From Planctomycetota bacterium (GTDB lineage Bacteria > Planctomycetota > Planctomycetia > Pirellulales > PLA5), in NCBI GenBank assembly GCA_003576845.1, contig QEVJ01000044.1, positions 1 through 63,662 of the forward strand: DNA of 63,662 nucleotides. The letters are read 5' to 3'. The position numbers and the translations under genes were made by a program. Under the pieces are notes generated by a model. The model was not told the origin of the DNA, did no database searches, and saw nothing but the letters and a program-made list of their open reading frames with translations. Shown piece after piece: positions 31,927 through 40,798 of this stretch (position 1 is its first letter; each line of letters starts with the position of its first letter).

Positions 31927-33204
31927 GTGCTCGTCAAACCACGCATTTTGCTGCTCGTTCATCGCGTGCCGTTTCCGCCCAACCGCGGTGACCGCGTGCG
32001 TTCGTGGCAACTCGTGCAGTGGCTGGCCGCGCGGTCGACGTTGGATCTGGCGACCCTAGCCGACGAACCGGTGCCGGAAGAGACTTGGATGACGCTTCGA
32101 TCGCTTTGCCGTCGCGTGGCGATCGAGCCGATCGGCGGCGCGGCTCGCTGGCTCCGGGCCGCGAAATCGCTCGCGGCTGGCCGCTCCGCGACCGAGGGCC
32201 TGTTCGCCTCGTGCCGATTGCGAGACACGGTGGACGCCTGGTCGCGTCAAGAGCGGTACGATGCCGCGTTCGTTTTCTGTTCGAGCATGGCGCCGTACCT
32301 GGCATCTCGCGGACTCAGCGACGTGCCGCTTATCGTCGATTTCGTCGACGTCGATAGTCAAAAGTGGCGCGACTACGCGGCCAAAACTCGCGGCATCAAA
32401 CGCCGCTTGTTCGCCCTCGAAGGCAGACGCCTCGGCCGCCTCGAGCAGCAGCTTTGCCGGCAAGCGAAAAGCGTCGTCGTAGTTAGCGAGGACGAGGCCG
32501 AGTTGCTGCGGGCAAGTTCGCCGGATGCTCCGGTTCGTGCCGTCGAGAACGGCGTCGACTTGGACTATTTCAACCCCAACGCGGCCGGCGCTCTCCACGG
32601 CGCAAATCCGCACGAAATCGCGTTCGTCGGCGCGCTCGATTATCGCGCGAATGTCGACGGACTTACGTGGTTCTGCGAGCACGTTTGGCCGGAGCTGCGC
32701 ATTCGCGCGCCTTCGGCAGAGCTAACCTTGGTGGGGCGCTGCCCAACGCCCGCGGTGCTCGCTTTGAGCAAAATTCCAGGCGTGTCGATCGCCGCGAACG
32801 TCCCCGACGTGCGTCCGTACCTCGCGCGGGCCGCGGCCGTCGTCGCGCCATTGCGAATCGCTCGCGGCATCCAAAACAAAGTCTTGGAAGCGACCGCAAT
32901 GGCTAAACCGGTTGTTGCCTCGCCGCAAGCTCTAACCGGCCTGAGTCTCGTCCGCGGCGAACACGTTCTCTGCGCGGCCAAGCCGCACGAATGGGTCGCC
33001 GCCCTCCAAGATTTGCTCGACTCGCCGGAAAACTGCCGGCGCCTGGGCCAGGCCGCACGCTTGCACGTCGAACGGCATTATCGCTGGTCGGCGAGGCTCG
33101 CCCCGCTCGACGACCTTCTCGCCGCCGCCATCGCGCCGTCCGAAGCGTCGCCGATCGCCGATCGCGCGTCCGCCACGTGCGCGGTCGCCTGGAGCGACGG
33201 CTAG
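31927..33204 (+). CDS. GT4-type glycosyltransferase, PEP-CTERM/exosortase system type (TIGR03087-like)
   Basis: The 425-residue GT-B enzyme begins RILLLVHRVPFPPNRGDRVR, the hallmark N-terminus of the exosortase-associated TIGR03087 family as I recall it. The C-terminal half has VENGVDLDYFNP near 202-213, IAFVGALDYRANVDG and ARGIQNKVLEATAMAKPVVA, the donor-binding region. No membrane segment is evident. It starts with a GTG at 31927 and lies in the same transcription unit as the initiating transferase. It probably adds an early sugar to the lipid-linked unit at the cytoplasmic face. Confidence 0.85.
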   Translation: MLVKPRILLLVHRVPFPPNRGDRVRSWQLVQWLAARSTLDLATLADEPVPEETWMTLRSLCRRVAIEPIGGAARWLRAAKSLAAGRSATEGLFASCRLRDTVDAWSRQERYDAAFVFCSSMAPYLASRGLSDVPLIVDFVDVDSQKWRDYAAKTRGIKRRLFALEGRRLGRLEQQLCRQAKSVVVVSEDEAELLRASSPDAPVRAVENGVDLDYFNPNAAGALHGANPHEIAFVGALDYRANVDGLTWFCEHVWPELRIRAPSAELTLVGRCPTPAVLALSKIPGVSIAANVPDVRPYLARAAAVVAPLRIARGIQNKVLEATAMAKPVVASPQALTGLSLVRGEHVLCAAKPHEWVAALQDLLDSPENCRRLGQAARLHVERHYRWSARLAPLDDLLAAAIAPSEASPIADRASATCAVAWSDG

Positions 33205-33261
33205 ATCCCCACTCCGAACCGTCGTCCCGCCTCCCGCGGGCATTTATTTGTACCGCCGAAC

Positions 33262-34209
33262 ATGGATTCCGTGACCGACACCGTCGAAAGCTCGCTCGAA
33301 GCGCCCGGCCCGCTGGCGACCGAAGCGCCGCGCCCCGTCGATGCGCCCCACGCCTCGGCCGTGAACGCTGCCGCGACCGATGACGCCGACCTGCCCGTCA
33401 CGGTCATCGAGCGCCGTCCCGGCTGGAAGTTCGTCGATCTCGGCGAGCTGTGGCGCTATCGCGAACTGCTCTACTTCCTCATCTGGCGCGACGTCAAGGT
33501 CCGCTACAAACAAACCATTCTCGGCGCCGCCTGGGCGATCCTCCAGCCGCTCGCCACGATGGTCGTCTTCTCGATCTTCTTCAGCCGGCTCGCCGGCGTC
33601 GCCACCGACATCCCCTATCCGCTCTTCGCCTTCGCGGGCCTCTTGCCTTGGACGTTCTTCTCGAACGCCATCAGTCAGGCCGGCGGCAGCGTCGTCGGCA
33701 ACCAGAACCTCGTGACGAAGGTCTACTTTCCCCGCCTGTTCATTCCGCTCGGCGCGATCGGCGCGGGCGTCGTCGATTTGGCGATCGCGTTCGGCATGTT
33801 GCTCGTGCTCATGGTCTACTACGGCGTCGCGCCCGGCGTGTCGATGCTGCTCGTGCCGCTCTTGGCGCTCGGCCTGGTCGTGGCCACGCTCGGCGTGGGC
33901 GTGATGCTCGCCGCGCTCACCGTCGCCTATCGCGATTTCCGCTACGTCGTGCCGTTCGCCGTGCAACTATGGATGTTCGCCACGCCGTGCATCTACATGC
34001 AGCCCGAACTGGTCCTCAGCGAGCGGACCAACGCCCTGTTGCCGCTCAACCCGGCATTCGGCCTGATCCTGAACTTCCGCGCCGCCACGCTCAACCAACC
34101 ACTCGACTGGTACGCCCTCGGCATCTCGCTCGCGGTATCGTTCGCCTTGCTCGTCCTCGGCTGCCTCTACTTCCGCCGCGTCGAAGCCACGTTCGCGGAC
34201 ATTATTTGA
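33262..34209 (+). CDS. wzm: Wzm-like polysaccharide ABC exporter permease
   Basis: The 315-residue protein has an acidic N-terminal arm (residues 1-60) and then six hydrophobic segments typical of ABC-2/Wzm permeases. Segments include YFLIWRDVKVRYKQTILGAA near 74-93, FAFAGLLPWTFFSNAISQAG near 115-134 and LPLNPAFGLILNFRAATL near 262-279. With Wzt it moves lipid-linked glycan across the inner membrane. Unusually, the ATPase gene is 3 kb away, with three genes between. Its presence suggests ABC-dependent export even though a Wzc-type kinase is also encoded. Confidence 0.9.
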   Translation: MDSVTDTVESSLEAPGPLATEAPRPVDAPHASAVNAAATDDADLPVTVIERRPGWKFVDLGELWRYRELLYFLIWRDVKVRYKQTILGAAWAILQPLATMVVFSIFFSRLAGVATDIPYPLFAFAGLLPWTFFSNAISQAGGSVVGNQNLVTKVYFPRLFIPLGAIGAGVVDLAIAFGMLLVLMVYYGVAPGVSMLLVPLLALGLVVATLGVGVMLAALTVAYRDFRYVVPFAVQLWMFATPCIYMQPELVLSERTNALLPLNPAFGLILNFRAATLNQPLDWYALGISLAVSFALLVLGCLYFRRVEATFADII

Positions 34210-34232
34210 TCGCCCATCGAGATTGACCTGAC

Positions 34233-35507
34233 GTGAAGGGCCTGATCTTCACCTACGCACTGACGTACGGCGGCAGCCTCGCCGCTCTCATCAATCCGTT
34301 CTACGGATTGCTGATCTACGTCTGCTTCGCGATCATTCGCCCCGAATCGTTGTGGCATTGGTCCGTCCCCGTCGGAAATTATAGCCGGATCATCGGCATC
34401 GCGTTGCTCGTCGGCTGGGCGTTGAACGGCTTCGGGATCTGGTATTTCGGGCGCGCCCGAATGATCGTGTTCTCGCTCTGCGGCGCACTTGCGTGGATGG
34501 CCTTTGCCGCGTTTTGGGCTCTCGATCAGCAACTTGCTTGGTCCCGCGTCGAGGAGTATGCCAAGATCGTCCTACCGTTCCTGGTCGGCATGACTACGAT
34601 CCGCTCACTCAAGCAAGTCTATATCCTCGCCTGGGTCATCTTCGCGAGCCAAGGTTATCTCGCCCTGGAGATGAATCTCGCTTATTTGGACGGGTTCAAC
34701 TTCGTTCGCGAGTCGGGCTTTGCCCAACTCGACAACAATGGTGTCGCCATCACCATGGTCGGCGGCGCCGGGCTGGCGTTCTTCCTCGGCTTGTGCGAAA
34801 CCAACCGAATCAGGCAATGGATCGCTTTCATCGCCGCCGGCCTGATGGCCCACGTCGTGCTGTTCTCGAACTCGCGCGGCGGCATGCTCGCGCTCTTGAT
34901 TACCGGTGGCTTGACGTTCTTCCTGGTTCGCAAAAAAGCGGCACACTACGCATTCTTCGCCCTCGCCGTCGCGATTGGGCTCCGCCTCGCCGGACCGGAA
35001 ACCGTCGACCGGTTCATGACCATATTCGTTGATGAAGAGGAACGCGACTCCTCAGCCGAAAGCCGCATCGGGCTCTCCAAGACTTGCCTGGAAATCATGG
35101 CCAAAAGCCCCCTCGCCGGCGTCGGCCCCGCTCACTTTCGCGTCCATTCCCATGAGTATGGCTGGCCAAGGGGCAAGGACGGCCACACGACGTGGCTCCA
35201 GTTCGGCGCGGAAACTGGCATCCCCGGAATGCTCTTCCTCTTGACCTTCTATTTCGCCACCATGCACCGCGGTTGGCGAATAATCCGCGCCGACGACCCG
35301 AACCTCGCCTTACATGCCGACATCATGCGCATGGTCATCTGCTCGCTCATTGGCTACATGATCGCCGCCCAATTCGTGACGATGTACGGCGTAGAATTGT
35401 CCTATTACGTCGCGCTCGTCGGCGCAACGACTGTCAAGATCGCCAGCCTCGCGACGGACGAAGTGTACGCCACCCAGTACTTCTACGCCCCGGCGCGCGC
35501 TATCTAA
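34233..35507 (+). CDS. O-antigen ligase/polymerase-like protein (TIGR03097-like)
   Basis: The 424-residue multispanning membrane protein resembles the O-antigen ligase/Wzy superfamily and the putative O-glycosylation ligases of exosortase loci. About ten to twelve hydrophobic segments are visible, with a periplasmic loop containing the superfamily pattern SPLAGVGPAHFRVHSHEY near 291-308. SNSRGGMLALLITGGLTF near 211-228 is also typical. It could transfer glycan to a protein or lipid acceptor, or polymerise units. The start is a GTG at 34233, 23 bases after wzm. Confidence 0.82.
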   Translation: MKGLIFTYALTYGGSLAALINPFYGLLIYVCFAIIRPESLWHWSVPVGNYSRIIGIALLVGWALNGFGIWYFGRARMIVFSLCGALAWMAFAAFWALDQQLAWSRVEEYAKIVLPFLVGMTTIRSLKQVYILAWVIFASQGYLALEMNLAYLDGFNFVRESGFAQLDNNGVAITMVGGAGLAFFLGLCETNRIRQWIAFIAAGLMAHVVLFSNSRGGMLALLITGGLTFFLVRKKAAHYAFFALAVAIGLRLAGPETVDRFMTIFVDEEERDSSAESRIGLSKTCLEIMAKSPLAGVGPAHFRVHSHEYGWPRGKDGHTTWLQFGAETGIPGMLFLLTFYFATMHRGWRIIRADDPNLALHADIMRMVICSLIGYMIAAQFVTMYGVELSYYVALVGATTVKIASLATDEVYATQYFYAPARAI

Positions 35508-35514
35508 GCCACCC

Positions 35515-36471
35515 ATGGACCGCCACGGCAACACGATCTCTTCGAGAACGAATCCCAGATCCACGACCGGACTTGTGACCTTCGGCAATGCCAGCGGCCA
35601 CGACGCGGCTATCGCACATTACAAGATACCCAAGAATCCAGATGCACTGCTGAGAGAGGCGCACGAACTCCGCAGGGCCGCGGGAATTGCCGACTGTGTT
35701 CCAGGCATCCACGTGATCGAAGTGCTCGACTTCGACCTCGAACAAAACCGACTGTTCACCCGCTTCGTCGAAGGTACGTCGTCGCTCTTCAATTACCTGT
35801 GGAATCGTTCGGGCCTTCTCGGCAGCGGTCGTTTCCATCCCTTGCCGCTCGTCGAAGCCGGCGACCGCATCGGTCGGTGGCTGAAAAAGTACCACGAATC
35901 CGCCGCCCACGACGCTGACCCCGCCGCCGTGCTCGACGTTACCTGCCGGTCCGGACTGGGAAAACTCCGGCGCCTGCGAGAAATCGCTCCGCGGTTCCTC
36001 GACAAAGCGACATGCGACGCGCTGGCTAGAAAGTTCGAGTCGCCCGCCGTCGCAGACCTCTCGAGCTACGGACTGACGACGATTCATGGCGATTTCACCC
36101 TTGCCAACATCCCCTACAACGAGCGCGGGGATTTATTCGTCCTCGATTTCACCGACACGCGCGTTGGCTTTCCGTTTGAGGATTTCGTGCGTTGCTGGCA
36201 CGCCGTCTGGAACATTGCGACGCTTTCGGCCGTGCGGAATAGACGACTCAAACCGCTTCTCGACGCGTTCGCCGCCGGCTATGAACTGCCGAGCGAGGCC
36301 CCACGAACGAGCCTTTTTCAGCTATTATTGATCTGGAACGCCCTTACCCAAATCCTGACTACGTTTCACATAGGTCGCGCAACCGGGTTCAGCAGTTACT
36401 TGATATCGCTCTGGTTGGCCCGCGCCAATCGCCGCTTGATTGCCCGTCTGCTGCTTGATCCCAAAAGGTGA
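35515..36471 (+). CDS. Phosphotransferase/LPS-kinase-like protein
   Basis: The 318-residue protein has the aminoglycoside-phosphotransferase/Kdo-kinase-like fold. The catalytic loop HGDFTLAN is at 191-198 and the metal-binding DFTD at 211-214. The glycine-rich loop is weak (FGNASGHDAAIAHYK), with a lysine at about 37 as the possible ATP contact. Such kinases phosphorylate sugars or lipids. It is followed three bases later by a methyltransferase gene and both lie between wzm and wzt, the position where chain-terminating kinase-methyltransferases act in ABC-type O-antigen systems. That role is inferred. Choline-kinase-type activity is an alternative. Confidence 0.72.
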   Translation: MDRHGNTISSRTNPRSTTGLVTFGNASGHDAAIAHYKIPKNPDALLREAHELRRAAGIADCVPGIHVIEVLDFDLEQNRLFTRFVEGTSSLFNYLWNRSGLLGSGRFHPLPLVEAGDRIGRWLKKYHESAAHDADPAAVLDVTCRSGLGKLRRLREIAPRFLDKATCDALARKFESPAVADLSSYGLTTIHGDFTLANIPYNERGDLFVLDFTDTRVGFPFEDFVRCWHAVWNIATLSAVRNRRLKPLLDAFAAGYELPSEAPRTSLFQLLLIWNALTQILTTFHIGRATGFSSYLISLWLARANRRLIARLLLDPKR

Positions 36472-36474
36472 TTC

Positions 36475-37233
36475 ATGTCGATTCCAACTTCCAGCTCCCG
36501 TGCAACTACCATCGAGCTCGACTCTCGCGAAGGCAGCGACGAGCCGTTTTCCGACGACCTCATTCGCCGCCGGATTAAGGAGTACAAGTGGTTCGTTCAC
36601 ACGAATTTCGGCAACGGCATCGTCGCGCGTTCCGACTCGTGGCCCGACCAGCCAGAAGATTCGTGGCACGCCGGCGCCTCAAAGTTCGATTTCATCGTTC
36701 GCCGCAATCTACCCGACCTTCAGGGCAAGCGAATCCTAGAAATCGGCTGCAATGCCGGCGTAATCTCCATCCACATGGCCCGGCTTGGCGCCGCAGAGGT
36801 CGTCGGCGTCGACTGTGACCGGGGGTGGTCGAAATGGAAAGAGCAGGCAGAGTTCGTCAAGGCGGCGCTCGAATGGCGTTGCAAGGCAACCTACAATGTT
36901 CGTTATGTTGAGTGCGACATGGGAGATTTGCCGTCGCTCGACCTCGGCGAGTTCGATGCGGTCATTGCCCTAAACTGCCTGTACTACGTCGATGAAACGA
37001 CTATGGCACGCGTTACGAGGCATGCCGCCGCGGTCGCGCCCCTGTTCCTCGTGCAATCAAACGTCGGAGACCACCCCGGCCTTCGCCATCGGACGAACGT
37101 CGCGTTTCTCCAGAAACTGCTTGAGTCCAACGGCTTCCCACGAGTGACGGTCGATCAACCATGGGACAAACCCCGACGTGGGTTTTTGCCCCGACGTTAC
37201 ACCCGCCCCGTAATCCTTGGCCATCGCGGGTAA
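36475..37233 (+). CDS. Class I SAM-dependent methyltransferase
   Basis: The 252-residue enzyme has motif I ILEIGCNAGVISIHMARLGA at about 84-103 and an acidic VVGVDCD at 107-113. An extended N-terminal region, FDFIVRRNLPDL, resembles DUF1698/CmoB-like methyltransferases. The central DAVIALNCLYYV near 161-172 is the motif IV region. No membrane segment is present. It is tightly coupled to the kinase-like gene upstream and precedes wzt by 36 bases, so modification of the glycan end is a reasonable inference. The acceptor is unknown. Confidence 0.8.
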   Translation: MSIPTSSSRATTIELDSREGSDEPFSDDLIRRRIKEYKWFVHTNFGNGIVARSDSWPDQPEDSWHAGASKFDFIVRRNLPDLQGKRILEIGCNAGVISIHMARLGAAEVVGVDCDRGWSKWKEQAEFVKAALEWRCKATYNVRYVECDMGDLPSLDLGEFDAVIALNCLYYVDETTMARVTRHAAAVAPLFLVQSNVGDHPGLRHRTNVAFLQKLLESNGFPRVTVDQPWDKPRRGFLPRRYTRPVILGHRG

Positions 37234-37269
37234 TCGCTCTCCTGGAAATACAGCCCGCGCATACTGTCC

Positions 37270-38565
37270 ATGAATCCCGCCATCCGTGTCGAAAACCTCT
37301 CGAAAAGCTTCCGCATCGGCGCGCGCCAGGACGGCTATCGCACGCTCCGCGAGTCGCTCGCGGAGGCCGCCGCCGCCCCCTTCCGCCGCCTCCACGGCGC
37401 CGCTCGCCGGGCTTTCAACGCCGACTACCAGGGCGACGCGGGCGACGGACGCAACGGCGAAACCCTCTGGGCACTCAAAGACGTCTCGTTCGACGTCCAG
37501 CCAGGCGAAGTCGTCGGCATCATCGGCCGCAACGGCGCGGGCAAGAGCACGCTCCTCAAAGTCCTCAGCCGCATCACCGAACCCACCGCCGGCCGCATCG
37601 CCCTCCACGGCCGAGTAGGCAGCCTCCTCGAAGTCGGCACCGGCTTCCACCACGAGCTAACCGGCCGCGAAAACATCTACATGAACGGCGCCATCCTCGG
37701 CATGACCCGCCGCGAAATCGACCGCAAGTTCGACGAAATCGTCGACTTCTCCGGCGTCGAAAAGTTTCTCGACACGCCCATCAAACGCTACTCCAGCGGC
37801 ATGCAAGTCCGCCTCGCCTTCGCCGTCGCCGCAAATTTGGAACCAGAAATACTCGTTGTCGATGAGGTTCTCGCAGTCGGAGACTTCGATTTTCAGCGTC
37901 GTTGCCTCGGCAAGATGAAGGACGTTGCGAAGAGCGGCCGAACCGTTCTGTTTGTCAGTCATAATCTTGCTGCCCTTGAAGCTCTTTGTGATCAAGCAGT
38001 GGAACTCCGACACGGAATGCTGGTTGCGGCCGGAAAGACTGCCGATGTCGTGGACGCCTACCGCCGAAGAACGTTAGAATCGCAACGTCAGTGCCAGAGA
38101 GAGTATCCACAAGCCCGATACATGCGTTCTGTCGCCATGTACGACTCGCGATTACGGCCATCGAGCGTCATTCCGATCGCGCAAGATGTCCATTTTGCCA
38201 TAAACCTGAGACACGACATTCATACGTTCATCCCAGTAGTCCAATTGTTTATTGACGACATATATGGAAACCGAGCGCTGACAATTCAATCACCCGCTAG
38301 CCGTTGCCTCGAAGTTGGAGGACCAGACGGGACAAGCATTGTGTGCACCATTCGTGAACTTCCCTTAGCTCCAGGTGAGTACACAGTGACGACCAGAATT
38401 GTTGAGGGACGGGATGTTGTCGAGACTCATCGCGAATGCCTTGCCTTCACCGTTGTCAATGCGGAAGTCTACGATGAAGGACGCGGCTTTGTGCAGGGGG
38501 TGTGCGTGGCTCGATCAACGTGGGCTGCGTACGAACCAATGAGACATTCCGCTTTGCCGGTTTAG
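37270..38565 (+). CDS. wzt: Wzt-like polysaccharide ABC exporter ATPase, mosaic gene
   Basis: The 431-residue protein has an ATPase domain (1-250) and a C-terminal Wzt-type carbohydrate-binding domain (about 265-425), which in known systems recognises the modified end of the glycan. Walker A is GRNGAGKST at about 87-95, the signature YSSGMQVRLAFA at about 176-187, Walker B EILVVDEV at about 194-201 and the switch histidine in FVSHNL near 229-234. Base use changes abruptly near 37830 (residue 187). By hand count the 60 bases from 37501 are 67 percent GC, and those from 38221 are 43 percent. The 3' half therefore looks imported by exchange within the conserved ATPase core. Confidence 0.9.
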   Translation: MNPAIRVENLSKSFRIGARQDGYRTLRESLAEAAAAPFRRLHGAARRAFNADYQGDAGDGRNGETLWALKDVSFDVQPGEVVGIIGRNGAGKSTLLKVLSRITEPTAGRIALHGRVGSLLEVGTGFHHELTGRENIYMNGAILGMTRREIDRKFDEIVDFSGVEKFLDTPIKRYSSGMQVRLAFAVAANLEPEILVVDEVLAVGDFDFQRRCLGKMKDVAKSGRTVLFVSHNLAALEALCDQAVELRHGMLVAAGKTADVVDAYRRRTLESQRQCQREYPQARYMRSVAMYDSRLRPSSVIPIAQDVHFAINLRHDIHTFIPVVQLFIDDIYGNRALTIQSPASRCLEVGGPDGTSIVCTIRELPLAPGEYTVTTRIVEGRDVVETHRECLAFTVVNAEVYDEGRGFVQGVCVARSTWAAYEPMRHSALPV

Positions 38566-38597
38566 ATGTACCACAGTACGGCCTCTGCATGCCATAA

Positions 38598-39518
38598 ATG
38601 CGGCTCCGCTTCGGTTCCTCGATAGGCGATAACATGCTAAAGTCATTGGGTATTGTAAGTACAAGCATGACCGAGCGCATAATGCACGACCGTGTCATGG
38701 ACGTGAGGAGTTGGTTTCCCGCGACCGATTATTACACCGAACACGCTGATCGCTTGACGTACTCGTTTTCCCATCTGCCGAAAGCACTTCCACCTAGCTT
38801 CAAGTGTCTATGTATAGGTTCTTGGGGAGCGGAGGTTCCAATTTTGATTGCCGAATTCGGCGCATCGGAAGTCGTCTGTGTTAGAGCTCCCGACAAAAAC
38901 ATTCCGACGATTGAGCGACGTGCCGTAAGGGCTCCCGGACGCGAGGATGCCTTCCCCGTCACACTCTTTGCTCTAGATGTTGAAAGCGACACGCTGCCTG
39001 TTGAATTGCGAGACCGTTTTGACCTCGTACTTGCGTGGGAGATACTGGAACACCTCCGTGATGATCCTCCACGTATGATTTGGCAGGCAATAAAATGTCT
39101 ACGCAACGGCGGCTTTATCTCATTGACGACGCCAAATGCGCTTTGGCATTATCACACAACGGCGCAATTGTTCGGCGTGAATGCGCTTGGGCTAAAACTC
39201 CAACCGCATTTGCCGTTCGCGACTCATTGGCGCCTATATAGTCCGTGGGAGGTGGCGGACCTATGCGTACACATGAACTGCGAGGTTATTGAAGTGACTA
39301 CGTTCTTACGGACGGAACCGTTTTCGTTGAAATCAAGAGCCTTTCTTGCCGCGCTCCGATGGTTTAGGCGAGCGTCAGGCAATGGAGACTGTTCGTACGG
39401 TCAACACGTTCATGTCGTCGCAAGGAAAAGGGGGGATCCTGCGCCGTATCGCCCTGAATGGCTATTTCCAGCCACTGACGAGGGTGGTCGCACGGCGCAC
39501 CTTGGCTCGTTGCCGTAA
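38598..39518 (+). CDS. SAM-dependent methyltransferase of atypical base composition
   Basis: The 306-residue protein is methyltransferase-like. CLCIGSWGAEVPILIAEFGA near 71-90 is a variant motif I, FDLVLAWEILEHLRDDPPRM near 140-159 is the motif IV/post-motif region, and GGFISLTTPNALWHYHT follows. The start at 38598 or 38634 cannot be decided; neither has a strong Shine-Dalgarno. GC is about 48 percent in a counted 60-base sample, well below the locus average, matching the 3' half of wzt and the next gene. It was probably acquired with them and may make the glycan modification that the imported Wzt domain recognises. Confidence 0.75.
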   Translation: MRLRFGSSIGDNMLKSLGIVSTSMTERIMHDRVMDVRSWFPATDYYTEHADRLTYSFSHLPKALPPSFKCLCIGSWGAEVPILIAEFGASEVVCVRAPDKNIPTIERRAVRAPGREDAFPVTLFALDVESDTLPVELRDRFDLVLAWEILEHLRDDPPRMIWQAIKCLRNGGFISLTTPNALWHYHTTAQLFGVNALGLKLQPHLPFATHWRLYSPWEVADLCVHMNCEVIEVTTFLRTEPFSLKSRAFLAALRWFRRASGNGDCSYGQHVHVVARKRGDPAPYRPEWLFPATDEGGRTAHLGSLP

Positions 39519-39685
39519 TCCCTGCGTGGTAAGGCGGCTTTCGCGCGACGCGGGGGATGTCAAAAAACAGCTCGGTCTCCCGCCCGCGCATCGGAAGGGT
39601 GAATGTCACGTAACCCAGGATTGAGTGCCAACTGGGCGTTACAGCCGTGGCGCCATTGTCCTTAGGTGATTGTGTGTCAACTGTG

Positions 39686-40792
39686 ATGCATCGTTTGGTT
39701 CAACTTGACGGCCTGCGAGCGTTCGCCGTTCTTGGTGTGATCTTACATCACACGACGCGGTGGGAGTTTGGTATTCCGCTCGGACCGTATTGCGTGCGCT
39801 TGTTCTTCGTGCTCAGCGGCTTTTTGATCACCGGCATTCTGTTGAAGGCTCGTGCCCAAAGTAACGACACAGGGTTCATCCTGCGAGCGTTTTACGCGCG
39901 GCGATTCCTGCGGATTTTCCCAGTCTACTACGCGTCGCTCGCCGCACTGCTTTTGCTCGGGCAACCGGATATATCGGCGACCTTCCCGTGGCACGTCGCT
40001 TATTTGTCAAACGTCTTGTGTTCCATGCCCGACGTTGAGATCGTGTCCGCGTGGGGCCATCTTTGGTCGCTGTCGGTCGAAGAACAGTTCTATTTGCTTT
40101 GGCCCGCGCTCATCTTGTTTATGCCTAATCGGGCGATACCGTACTTTCTCGTGGGCGCCGTGGCTTGCGGTCCCTTGTTTCGACTGATCTGCGGAACGTA
40201 TTGGGGCGTTGCCCCAGCGGTCTACCTCACACCGGGTTGCTTGGACAGCTTGGGCCTAGGTGCGCTGCTCGCGTGGTATCAGCGCAGCGAACGCCCACTT
40301 GGCGACATAGATCGACTCTCCGCTTGGGCGCTAAGGAGCGGATTACTGATTGTGGGCATCCATCTCGCCTGCCAATATCTTGATATTAGCTTTAAGCTTT
40401 GGTTGCTCACGCGCGACTTTGGGGCAGCACTCGTTGCGTGTTGGCTGGTTCACCGGGCGTCCGAAGGGTTCGCCGGTGCGTGGGGACGAGTTCTGTCGAA
40501 TGGCTTCCTCGTGTATCTCGGAACGATCAGCTACGGAATGTACTTGTTCCACAATTTTGTACCTTGGCTTGCGGAGTTTGCTGGCTTCGCCGTGCCAATG
40601 CATGGGATCGAGCGTTTCTTGTTTGTTGGCGCCTCGACGATTGTCGTCGCGGCGTTGTCGTGGCACGTGTTCGAGAAACCACTCAATGCTCTAAAGGATA
40701 ACTTTCCGTATACCCGACTTGCGAAAACGCGAGGCGTTCACGTTAGCGAAGAATGTCGCTTGGCGACTACTGCCACGACTGCGGAGCAATAG
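39686..40792 (+). CDS. Membrane acyltransferase, OafA/YrhL-type (acyltransferase 3)
   Basis: The 368-residue multispanning protein O-acylates glycans in known systems. It starts MHRLVQLDGLRAFAVLGVIL, the typical N-terminus with the catalytic HH pair just after (ILHHTTRW, about residues 20-27). RLFFVLSGFLITGILL near 39-54 and a conserved WSLSVEEQFYLLWP near 134-147 support the family. About ten membrane segments follow, and the C-terminal soluble SGNH domain found in long members is absent. In-frame starts exist at 39647 and 39674, but 39686 gives the classical N-terminus. Base composition is low-GC like its two left neighbours. Confidence 0.88.
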   Translation: MHRLVQLDGLRAFAVLGVILHHTTRWEFGIPLGPYCVRLFFVLSGFLITGILLKARAQSNDTGFILRAFYARRFLRIFPVYYASLAALLLLGQPDISATFPWHVAYLSNVLCSMPDVEIVSAWGHLWSLSVEEQFYLLWPALILFMPNRAIPYFLVGAVACGPLFRLICGTYWGVAPAVYLTPGCLDSLGLGALLAWYQRSERPLGDIDRLSAWALRSGLLIVGIHLACQYLDISFKLWLLTRDFGAALVACWLVHRASEGFAGAWGRVLSNGFLVYLGTISYGMYLFHNFVPWLAEFAGFAVPMHGIERFLFVGASTIVVAALSWHVFEKPLNALKDNFPYTRLAKTRGVHVSEECRLATTATTAEQ

Positions 40793-40798
40793 CCTAGA

